DNA from: an uncultured Oscillospiraceae bacterium
GTDB lineage: Bacteria > Bacillota > Clostridia > Oscillospirales > Acutalibacteraceae
Length of the DNA: 42,878 bases
Direction: 5' to 3'
Assembly (NCBI GenBank): GCA_902492045.1
Contig: CABUKB010000013.1
Coordinates: 1-42,878 of the forward strand
Shown piece by piece: positions 33,496 to 42,878 of the stretch. Position 1 is the first letter of the stretch. Each line of letters begins with the position of its first letter. Both the position numbers and the translations under genes were made by a program. Under the pieces are notes generated by a model. The model was not told the origin of the DNA. It saw nothing but the letters and a program-made list of their open reading frames with translations, and did no database searches.

Positions 33496-35349
33496 CTAAA
33501 CCTCTTCGATAACCGGCACACGGTATTTTTCCGCCTGCATGGCAAACATGGAGGCGTATTGCCCGCCCTGTGCCATGAGTTGAGCATGGGTTCCGAATTC
33601 CACCACCCTACCGTTTTCAAACATATAAATGCAGTCGGCCTGTTTGGTGGTGGATAACCGGTGCGAAATCGTGACGGCGGTCTTTTCCCGTCCGAGAGCG
33701 TACATGGTCTGGTTCAGCCGGTATTCGGCCAGGGGATCGAGCGCGCTGGACGGTTCATCCAGAACAATCACCGGGCTGTCCCGGTAAAAGGAACGGGATA
33801 TGGCCAAACTTTGCGCTTCGCCTCCCGATAAAAGCACCCCCATGTCGTCAAACTCACGGGTTACAGGCGTATCGTACCCCTGCTCCAATTCGGACAGCTT
33901 ACCAGCAAACCCGCCCTGCGACACGGCCCGGCCGGCGCGCTCCAAATCCAAAGCCTGAGGGCCGGCCGCAATATTTTCTCCTACTGTGGCGGCAAATAGC
34001 TGGTAATCCTGGAATACCGTGCCGAATAGCGCCCGATAAGCGGGGAGAGCATACTCCCGAATATCCGTTCCATTGAGCAGAATCTGCCCGCCGGCCGGAT
34101 CATACAAACGAAGCAGGAGCTTGATCAGCGTCGTCTTCCCCGCGCCGTTATAGCCGACGATGGCGATTTTCTGCCCGGCCCGGATCTCCATATTCACACC
34201 CCGCAGGGCTTCTCCCTTGCCATAGCTAAAACTCACATTTCGGAACTCGATGCATTCGATCCTGTCCGGAACAGCTCGGGGAAGAGCGGGCGGCTTCACC
34301 GTGTTCTCATATTGGAGAAATCCCCGGATCTTTTCAATATACAGGCTGTGCTCTTGAAATTCCGGCAGGGTCCGGGATAGATCAAATAGCCTGCCCCGTA
34401 TAAGACCACAGGAATTGTACAGCGTTACCATCGTCCCATACGGGATCGCCCGCAGGACGATGGCCCGGTAGAGCAGATAGAGCAGATAGAAGCCGTCCAC
34501 CAGCAGTGTCTCAAACAGAAAACGGGTCAGAAAAGCGACCATCATCAAGGGCCCCGACCGCTTGCGAATGATGGTCTTTATCTCCCCTGTCGCCCGGGAA
34601 AAATCGGCGGTCAACCGGTCGGTCACATGGTTGAGCCGGATTTCCTTGGCGTACTCGGCGAGATAGAGAATCCGGTTGGTGTATTCCTGCCGGCGCCTGA
34701 CCGGATATTTCTCCTTGTCGGCCGCGACGCGCAGACGGTTTCTCAGCCCGCCCAGCGCCAGGATGCCGACAAAAGAAATGACCACCACGATCAGTCCCAC
34801 TTTATCCTGGGAGAGGATGTATCCCCCCGCAATGGCGATGTTCACCACGGAGCCGAAAGCCACCGAGATGCTTCGGATCACCCCGAATACACGGGTCGGC
34901 GCTTCCTGCAGCGCCCAGATGAAATCGTTGAAATAATCCGGGTCGTCGTAGCATTTCAGATCCATCCCGACGGCCTTTTCATACAGCATCATCCGTATGC
35001 GCCGGTTGATTCGCTGGGTACTGACCGGGGCCAACCGGTTGTTCAACAAGGCGTGTCCGAAGATGATAAACACCTCGGTGCCGAGAAACACCGCGATGAT
35101 GAACAGCGCCGCGTCCCAAAAAGGACGGCCTTCGGTAATGGCGTTGATGATATACCCGATCATATAGATGTGTTCGATAAATACGGCGACATGGCTGATG
35201 GCGCCGTCCAGCAGGCTGATCAGGGTGTAAGCGGGCGCCTCCTGCCAGGCGATGCGGAGCAAGAAAAAGTTGTTGGACAGAATGCGGCCAAACCCGGCCG
35301 CTCTCCTATCCTCTTTTCGTCTGGTGTTGTCCGGTGCGGAATGCCTCAT
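33496..35349 (-). CDS. ABC exporter half-transporter (second of a coupled pair)
   Basis: A 617-residue fused permease/ATPase. The exporter membrane domain spans about 25-330; the ATPase has Walker A GYNGAGKTT, signature LSGGEAQSLAISRSF, Walker B VIVLDEPSSALDPLAEY and the SHRLS switch, all intact. Its ATG overlaps the stop of the upstream ABC gene by four bases, so the two are translationally coupled and very likely form a heterodimer. Nothing next to it (no peptide precursor, peptidase or regulator) points to a substrate. It is convergent with the FAD/Rieske gene. Confidence 0.92.
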   Translation of the reverse strand: MRHSAPDNTRRKEDRRAAGFGRILSNNFFLLRIAWQEAPAYTLISLLDGAISHVAVFIEHIYMIGYIINAITEGRPFWDAALFIIAVFLGTEVFIIFGHALLNNRLAPVSTQRINRRIRMMLYEKAVGMDLKCYDDPDYFNDFIWALQEAPTRVFGVIRSISVAFGSVVNIAIAGGYILSQDKVGLIVVVISFVGILALGGLRNRLRVAADKEKYPVRRRQEYTNRILYLAEYAKEIRLNHVTDRLTADFSRATGEIKTIIRKRSGPLMMVAFLTRFLFETLLVDGFYLLYLLYRAIVLRAIPYGTMVTLYNSCGLIRGRLFDLSRTLPEFQEHSLYIEKIRGFLQYENTVKPPALPRAVPDRIECIEFRNVSFSYGKGEALRGVNMEIRAGQKIAIVGYNGAGKTTLIKLLLRLYDPAGGQILLNGTDIREYALPAYRALFGTVFQDYQLFAATVGENIAAGPQALDLERAGRAVSQGGFAGKLSELEQGYDTPVTREFDDMGVLLSGGEAQSLAISRSFYRDSPVIVLDEPSSALDPLAEYRLNQTMYALGREKTAVTISHRLSTTKQADCIYMFENGRVVEFGTHAQLMAQGGQYASMFAMQAEKYRVPVIEEV

Positions 35350-37184
35350 TCCCCTCTCACCTCCACCAGATAGTTTTCCGCCTGTTTACGGAACAGGTCG
35401 GCGTAAGCTCCTTTCCTTTTCATCAGTTCCGTATGCGTTCCTTCCTCGGCGACCCGGCCCTCCTGAAGCAGGAAGACGCGATCCGCGACGGCTGCGGAGG
35501 AAAGACGGTGGGAGATAAAGACGCTGATCTTTTTTTCTCCCTTCCGGCAAAGGTGAAGAAAATTGCGGTACATATGATATTCGGCCACCGGATCCAGCGC
35601 GCTCGACGGCTCGTCCAGAATCAAAATCCGGCTTTTCTTGGCAAAAGCACGGGCGATTGCCACCTTCTGTTCCTCTCCTCCGGACAGCATCGCCCCCTGG
35701 TCGTCGAATTCCCGGGTCAGGGTGGTGTCCATCCCATGGGGAAGCGCCTCAATGACCGGATACACCCCACTTTCCTCCAGGGCGCGCCGTGCCGCTTGCT
35801 GGGGATCACCCTCCACCTCGTTGCCCATCAGCACGTTATCGGCGACGCTCATGGAAAAAATCTGAAAATCCTGGAAAGTGGACCCGATCAGCGCGCGGTA
35901 TTCGCGCAGATTATATCGGCGGATGTCCACGCCGTTGAGCAAAATCGTGCCTTCGGTCGGATCATACAACCGCATGATGAGCTTGACCAAGGTGCTTTTT
36001 CCCGAACCGTTATGCCCGACGAGAGAAACGACCTCGCCCGCGTGCAGAGTCAGGGTGATCTGGTGCAGAACCTCTTTGGCATCCGGACGGTACCGGAAAC
36101 TCACCCCGTGCAGTTCGAGTGTTTCCACCTCGGCCGGAGCGGGAAGACCAGGCTGGTCCTCCGGGATTTTTTCTTGATAATCGAGAAACGCATGCAGATT
36201 ATCGGCATACAGCGCGTTGCTGAAGATGGTGACCAAACTTCCCGTCAGATTGATCAGCATCCCGGTGGAACTGACCGCGGAGTTGGCCACCACCACAAAA
36301 TCCGAAACCGTCATCGTGTGGCTGACCATCGCCATATAGGCGCCGAGCAGCCAGATGCCCTCAAAAAAGATGGGATAAACGAAACTGTCCCGCAAGACAG
36401 TGAAACCGGCCAGCCGTTTCCAGTATCGCTTGGTAACGCCGATATGCCCCTCCATCGCCTGGTCATAGGTACGGGTCATCACCCCGAAAATATCGGTCAG
36501 CCGCATATCTTTGGCGTATTTCTGCAAGTAAACCGTGCGGTTGACATAATCCTGCCGGCGTTCAAAAGGGACATAGTCCATCCGGCGGTCATACTCCGCC
36601 TGTCCCTGTACCAGACCGGTGATCACGTTAACCGCCATGGGCACCAACGCGGCCAGGCCGATGAGGGGCTGGATGGTAAACAAGTTGACCGCCACCGCCG
36701 TGGAAGCGAGTACAGAGGCGCAGAAACGGGCGCTCTCGTCCACCGCGCCGGTACAGCGTTTCACCGCTTCGGAGGCCGCTTTTGTATATTGGCTGTAGTA
36801 TTCCTCGTCCTCGTAGCATTGAAGCTCCACATTGGCCGCTTTGCGGAACAGCCGGAGATTCATCTTTTCAATCAGCTTCTGGTCGGACAAAGGGTGATAC
36901 CACTCCATCATCCAAGAGCTGAAAAATTGCGACAGCATCCAGGCCACCACGGTCAGGGCCAGGAACACCGCCACTTCCGCAAACGAACGGTTCAGGTCCT
37001 CTGCACCAAACAGATACCGCATGAACACAACTGTATCGAATACCCAAAACCCGTAACCGATGAAAGTGGACAGGAAACTGATTATTACCCGGCCGTGATC
37101 GGCTTCCCAGACCAATCGCATCATATAAACGTTGCTCTTTACCGCATGAGCCGGTCCGCGATGCTGTTTTTCTTTTTCCTTCAT
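35346..37184 (-). CDS. ABC exporter half-transporter (first of a coupled pair)
   Basis: A 612-residue half-exporter with a membrane domain (about 20-325) and an ATPase with GHNGSGKST, LSGGEEQKVAIARAF, RILILDEPSSALDPVAEY and SHRLS. Like its partner it carries the Walker B glutamate, so both sites of the presumed heterodimer could be active. A GGGGAAAAA ribosome site lies before the ATG. It is the first gene of the pair and is divergent from the FUSC-type gene. These two proteins lack the N-terminal domain and zinc ribbon of the ABC proteins at the left end of the window and are a separate subfamily. Confidence 0.92.
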   Translation of the reverse strand: MKEKEKQHRGPAHAVKSNVYMMRLVWEADHGRVIISFLSTFIGYGFWVFDTVVFMRYLFGAEDLNRSFAEVAVFLALTVVAWMLSQFFSSWMMEWYHPLSDQKLIEKMNLRLFRKAANVELQCYEDEEYYSQYTKAASEAVKRCTGAVDESARFCASVLASTAVAVNLFTIQPLIGLAALVPMAVNVITGLVQGQAEYDRRMDYVPFERRQDYVNRTVYLQKYAKDMRLTDIFGVMTRTYDQAMEGHIGVTKRYWKRLAGFTVLRDSFVYPIFFEGIWLLGAYMAMVSHTMTVSDFVVVANSAVSSTGMLINLTGSLVTIFSNALYADNLHAFLDYQEKIPEDQPGLPAPAEVETLELHGVSFRYRPDAKEVLHQITLTLHAGEVVSLVGHNGSGKSTLVKLIMRLYDPTEGTILLNGVDIRRYNLREYRALIGSTFQDFQIFSMSVADNVLMGNEVEGDPQQAARRALEESGVYPVIEALPHGMDTTLTREFDDQGAMLSGGEEQKVAIARAFAKKSRILILDEPSSALDPVAEYHMYRNFLHLCRKGEKKISVFISHRLSSAAVADRVFLLQEGRVAEEGTHTELMKRKGAYADLFRKQAENYLVEVRGE

Positions 37185-37402
37185 AAATTTTTCCCCCTCA
37201 AAACCTGATTAACAGCTAAAAGACTGTTTCTCGCTACTCCCCCTTATAAAATACCGTATGGCCGACCGCCACGCCAAAAGAAAAGGAACCGTCCTTTGCA
37301 AAACAAGGCGGGAAGATTTTATTTTCGAGCTTTTTGTGTTATGATGGAAGGCAGATACTTCCCACACTGGCGACAGATTACATGCAGAAGGAGAGGGCCC
37401 GT

Positions 37403-38203
37403 ATGCCCAAAGTCGGTTTAAGAATCTTAAAATCCGCCCTTGCGGTCTTTTTGTGTTTCGCCGTGTACCGGATCCGGCAGAGCGGCATGCCGTTCTATTC
37501 CGCCATTGCCGCCATTCTGTGCATGCAGCCGTATGTACGCCACAGCCTCACGACCGCGCTCAATCGCACAGTGGGTACCCTGATCGGCGGCGCCTATGGG
37601 CTGTTGGTCTTGCTGCTGCTGCGCATCGACCCGGTTGCCGCGCGGCCTTTGTTGGTTTACGGCATTATCTCCGCCGCCATCATTCCCCTGATGTATCTGA
37701 CCGTCCTGATGAAAAAAACGCCGGCAACCTATATCACCTGTGTGGTCTTTTTAAGCGTAGTCGTATCGCACGGAATGGACACCGCACCCTACTGGTTCGC
37801 TCTCGAGCGCGTAATCGACACCCTCATCGGCATCTTCATATCGCTGCTGGTCAACATCCTGGTGTTTCCGCAAAAGCCACCGGCCGATGCGCCGCAGGCC
37901 GGCGACCCGTCAGAGCGTTCAGAAGACGCTTCTTCTGCCTGCAAATCCGATCATGCGGAAGGCGGATCGTCTTTGTCCTCCGATTCAGACGTATCTGAAG
38001 TGACGGGTGTCTGCGGATTTTCGGGAGGTGTCTCCCGCTTTCTTTTGCCCAACACATGGATCAACACCATAGCCACCACCAAGACCAGTCCAACCCCCGC
38101 CAAGATAAAGGGAAGGGGAGAACGCGGCGGTTCGCCAGTGGCCGGGGAAACGAATAGCGAAAGCAACCCGGCTCCCCCTGCTGTCCATCCGGTTATCCAG
38201 TGA
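37403..38203 (+). CDS. Aromatic acid exporter/FUSC family membrane protein
   Basis: A 266-residue protein whose first 165 residues are hydrophobic, with about five membrane segments and the family pattern FYSAIAAILCMQPYVRHSLTTALNRTVGTLIGGAYGLL near residue 30 and ERVIDTLIGIFISLLVNILVFP near 140. This is the ArAE/FUSC module that exports aromatic or hydrophobic acids. From about residue 170 the sequence becomes polar and low-complexity, and the last 84 codons lie antisense to a complete small gene (37951-38208), so the tail may be coded by chance or be short-lived. The start at 37403 follows AAGGAGAGGG. A TATGAT box at 37340-37345 may be its -10. Confidence 0.8.
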   Translation: MPKVGLRILKSALAVFLCFAVYRIRQSGMPFYSAIAAILCMQPYVRHSLTTALNRTVGTLIGGAYGLLVLLLLRIDPVAARPLLVYGIISAAIIPLMYLTVLMKKTPATYITCVVFLSVVVSHGMDTAPYWFALERVIDTLIGIFISLLVNILVFPQKPPADAPQAGDPSERSEDASSACKSDHAEGGSSLSSDSDVSEVTGVCGFSGGVSRFLLPNTWINTIATTKTSPTPAKIKGRGERGGSPVAGETNSESNPAPPAVHPVIQ

Positions 38204-38208
38204 TTCAT
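37951..38208 (-). CDS. Small single-pass membrane protein antisense to the FUSC gene end
   Basis: An 85-residue protein: a weakly hydrophobic N-terminus (NHWITGWTAGGAGLLSLFV), a Pro-rich turn, a strong membrane segment (FILAGVGLVLVVAMVLIHVL, about 34-53), a basic GKRKR stop-transfer patch and a Pro/Ser/Asp-rich acidic tail. The hydrophobic segment plus basic patch looks like the anchor of sortase substrates, but there is no LPxTG and the tail is too long. It has all signals of a real gene: a TTGTAT/TACAAT promoter, AGGAGG seven bases before the ATG. It overlaps the 3' third of the FUSC gene by 253 bases. Family unknown to me. Confidence 0.7.
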   Translation of the reverse strand: MNHWITGWTAGGAGLLSLFVSPATGEPPRSPLPFILAGVGLVLVVAMVLIHVLGKRKRETPPENPQTPVTSDTSESEDKDDPPSA

Positions 38209-38240
38209 ACCGAAACCTCCTTTTATAGTGTCTACCAAGC

Positions 38241-38269
38241 ATTGTACCGCATTTTGTGCAACAATACAA
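38241..38269 (-). promoter_or_regulatory. Promoter of the small antisense membrane-protein gene
   Basis: On the minus strand TTGTAT (38264-38269), a 17-base spacer and TACAAT (38241-38246), 32 bases before the ATG at 38208. Confidence 0.75.
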
Positions 38270-38297
38270 CAATTTCTTATCTTCAATTTGTTTTTTC

Positions 38298-38312
38298 CGG
38301 GCAGTCTGCCCG
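38298..38312. promoter_or_regulatory. 15-bp dyad between divergent promoters
   Basis: CGGGCAG and CTGCCCG are separated by one base, 28 bases upstream of one -35 box and 16 bases upstream of the purB -35 box. The flanks are A/T tracts on the wrong sides for a terminator of either neighbour, so a regulator operator is possible. Confidence 0.35.
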
Positions 38313-38328
38313 ATAGAAGGGGATTTTC

Positions 38329-38357
38329 TTGAAGTATGGCCGCCAATATGATACAAT
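38329..38357 (+). promoter_or_regulatory. Promoter of purB
   Basis: TTGAAG (38329-38334), a 17-base spacer and TACAAT (38352-38357), about 70 bases before the ATG. I see no purine riboswitch in the leader. Confidence 0.8.
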
Positions 38358-38428
38358 GAGATTCATCTCGTGTTGTCCGTGCCGTCATCCGGCGGTGTAG
38401 GCAGATCCAAAGAAAGGAAGTTGTCCCC

Positions 38429-39859
38429 ATGCGCGACGCTTACGAAACTCCGTTTTCTTCTCGTTATGCCAGCCAAGAAATGCAGTTTCTCTTTTCACCC
38501 GATCACAAATTCCGAACCTGGCGCCGGCTGTGGATTGCGCTCGCTGAGGCGGAACAGGAACTCGGTCTCCCGATTACCGACGAACAGATCGAGGAAATGC
38601 GCGCTCACGCCAACGACATTGATTATGAAATCGCCGCCGCCCGCGAAAAAGAAGTCCGCCACGATGTTATGGCCCATGTGTACGCTTATGGCCAGCAATG
38701 CCCGAAAGCCAAAGGAATCATTCATCTGGGCGCGACAAGCTGCTATGTGGGGGACAACACCGACCTGCTGATCCTTTATGACGCGCTCCGCTTGGTCCGG
38801 CGCAAGCTGGTTGCCGCGATTGCCCTTCTCGCTCGGTTTGCGGAGGAATATAAGGCGGTTCCCACGCTGGCCTTTACCCATTTTCAGCCGGCTCAACCCA
38901 CAACCGTGGGAAAACGGGCTACCCTCTGGGCCCAGGAATTTCTTATGGATCTCGAAGAGGTGGAATACCGGCTCTCCCATGCCCGTCTGCTCGGTTCCAA
39001 AGGCACCACCGGCACCCAGGCGAGTTTTCTCGAGCTGTTTGAAGGGGACCATGAAAAATGTCGGAAACTGGACCGCATCATCGCCCAAAAGATGGGATAC
39101 GACGCTTGCTTTCCTGTCTCCGGCCAGACCTATCCGCGCAAACTCGATTCCATGATCCTGTCTACCCTCTCAGGGATCGCCCAGAGCGCGTCCAAGTTTT
39201 CCAATGACATCCGTCTGCTTCAGCATCTCAAAGAGGTGGAAGAGCCTTTTGAGAAGCATCAGATCGGTTCGTCCGCTATGGCCTATAAGCGCAACCCCAT
39301 GCGCAGCGAACGGATCGCCGCTCTGTCCCGTTATATCATAGCGGACTCTCTCAATCCCGCTATGACCGCCGCCACCCAGTGGTTTGAACGAACCCTCGAC
39401 GACAGCGCGAACAAACGCATCAGCGTAGCGGAGGGATTCCTCGCGGCCGACGCCGTGCTCTCCCTGGTCATCAACGTGGTGGACGGACTGGTGGTCAACA
39501 CCGCGGTCATTGACCGGGATTTGCGCCGGGAACTGCCTTTTATGGCAACCGAAAACATCATGATGGACTGTGTGAAACGGGGCGGCGACCGGCAGGAACT
39601 GCATGAGCGAATCCGCACCCATTCGATGGCTGCCGCGCACCGCGTTAAACAAGGAGACGGCGTCAACGATTTGCTTGAGCGGATCGCCGGAGATCCGGCT
39701 TTTGGGGTCACATTGTCCGAACTCGAAGCCGTGCTGGAACCCGCCCGGTATGTAGGACGGGCACCGGAACAAACAGAGGAGTTCCTGCGAGAAGAGATTG
39801 CCCCCATATTGGAAAAATACCGGGACTGCCTGGATGTACAGGTGGATATCCGGGTATAA
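38429..39859 (+). CDS. purB: Adenylosuccinate lyase
   Basis: A 476-residue enzyme of the fumarase/aspartase superfamily that cleaves SAICAR to AICAR and adenylosuccinate to AMP in purine synthesis. It has HLGATSCYVGDNTDL near 99, the THFQPAQPTTVGKRATLW segment with a catalytic His near 150, and the flexible signature loop GSSAMAYKRNPMRSERI near 283; the family form GSSxMPxKxNP has Pro replaced by Ala here, as in eukaryote-like PurB enzymes. Length matches the eukaryote-like (about 475) rather than the short Bacillus form (about 430). AAAGGAAG is eight bases before the ATG. The gene stands alone with its own promoter and terminator. Confidence 0.95.
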   Translation: MRDAYETPFSSRYASQEMQFLFSPDHKFRTWRRLWIALAEAEQELGLPITDEQIEEMRAHANDIDYEIAAAREKEVRHDVMAHVYAYGQQCPKAKGIIHLGATSCYVGDNTDLLILYDALRLVRRKLVAAIALLARFAEEYKAVPTLAFTHFQPAQPTTVGKRATLWAQEFLMDLEEVEYRLSHARLLGSKGTTGTQASFLELFEGDHEKCRKLDRIIAQKMGYDACFPVSGQTYPRKLDSMILSTLSGIAQSASKFSNDIRLLQHLKEVEEPFEKHQIGSSAMAYKRNPMRSERIAALSRYIIADSLNPAMTAATQWFERTLDDSANKRISVAEGFLAADAVLSLVINVVDGLVVNTAVIDRDLRRELPFMATENIMMDCVKRGGDRQELHERIRTHSMAAAHRVKQGDGVNDLLERIAGDPAFGVTLSELEAVLEPARYVGRAPEQTEEFLREEIAPILEKYRDCLDVQVDIRV

Positions 39860-39887
39860 GGTCTTTCCCGTTCACTTCAATGCCAAA

Positions 39888-39925
39888 CCCGCCCGGCAGG
39901 TAAAACTACTGCCGGGCGGGTTTTT
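39888..39925 (+). terminator. Terminator of purB
   Basis: A 12-bp perfect GC-rich stem (39888-39899 with 39909-39920) followed by five T. Confidence 0.95.
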
Positions 39926-40038
39926 CCTCTACTGGATAAAGGGGATGGGTGCGAAAACCCAGCCGGTACAGGCTCTCACATGCTCCAATTAACCCGATCC
40001 CCCGGCATAAGCCATGAAACCTCATCGTAAAACAGAAA

Positions 40039-40062
40039 GTACCGCCGGCATGCCGACGGTAC
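40039..40062 (-). terminator. Terminator of the rRNA operon
   Basis: A nearly perfect 24-base palindrome (40039-40050 with 40051-40062, one mismatch) about 105 bases beyond the 23S 3' end; the minus strand then reads TTTCTGTTTT. Confidence 0.75.
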
Positions 40063-40168
40063 AAAATCCATTCTTTTTTCTGCTCTTTCCAGGTGTCAAA
40101 ACAAGGAGCCCTGAGAACTGAACAAAGGGAGGAGAGAAGGAAGAGGGGAAAACAATCCCCCAAAGATG

Positions 40169-42878
<2,710 letters not shown>

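Overview
The window reads as chromosome of a spore-forming, moderately GC-rich Clostridia-type Firmicute, probably an Oscillospiraceae relative. The support is three sporulation genes (yaaL-bofA, a bofC-like gene and ytvI), promoters resembling sporulation sigma E and sigma G sites in front of yaaL-bofA and bofC, strong AGGAGG ribosome binding sites, TTG/GTG starts, and a class A RNase P RNA. No plasmid or phage genes and no CRISPR array are visible.

Left part (1-6,600): a minus-strand three-gene unit encodes two large ABC exporters, each with a zinc ribbon before the membrane domain, flanking a DUF1854 protein. It is followed by rnpB with its own promoter and terminator, a complete small transcription unit for a 32-residue peptide, and a GNAT acetyltransferase. 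6,600-12,600: a PHP phosphoesterase and a MATE transporter on plus; then a visibly AT-rich patch (9,200-10,900) with a TIM-barrel protein and a DUF3788 protein, bordered by an imperfect copy of the 3' end of rlmD, which looks like the scar of an integration next to rlmD (10,907-12,283). A small Cys-rich DUF1540 gene follows.

12,700-20,000: a PD-(D/E)XK nuclease fused to an XPD/DinG-like iron-sulfur helicase; yaaL-bofA; a sugar-related minus-strand cluster (TIM-barrel isomerase, Gfo/Idh/MocA oxidoreductase, ThuA protein, then a maltose-type O-acetyltransferase). 20,200-27,200: tRNA-Gly(GCC), a DacA-type carboxypeptidase, hemW, and an aspartate-family operon in the order ACT-domain protein, homoserine dehydrogenase, homoserine kinase, aspartokinase. 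No threonine synthase gene is present.

27,400-39,900: ytvI; a class A penicillin-binding protein; bofC; an FAD oxidoreductase with a C-terminal Rieske centre; a translationally coupled ABC exporter pair; an aromatic-acid-exporter-like (FUSC) gene whose last 250 bases overlap a complete antisense gene for a small membrane protein; and purB. 40,169 to the right edge is the 3' 2.7 kb of a 23S rRNA gene on minus, with an elongated hairpin in the region of helix 45 and no 5S gene behind it.

Functions are assigned from motifs read by eye and from family knowledge; no database search was possible. The least described items are the DUF1854/zinc-ribbon ABC system, the 32-residue peptide unit, the rlmD-end duplication, the antisense membrane-protein gene and the 23S hairpin.
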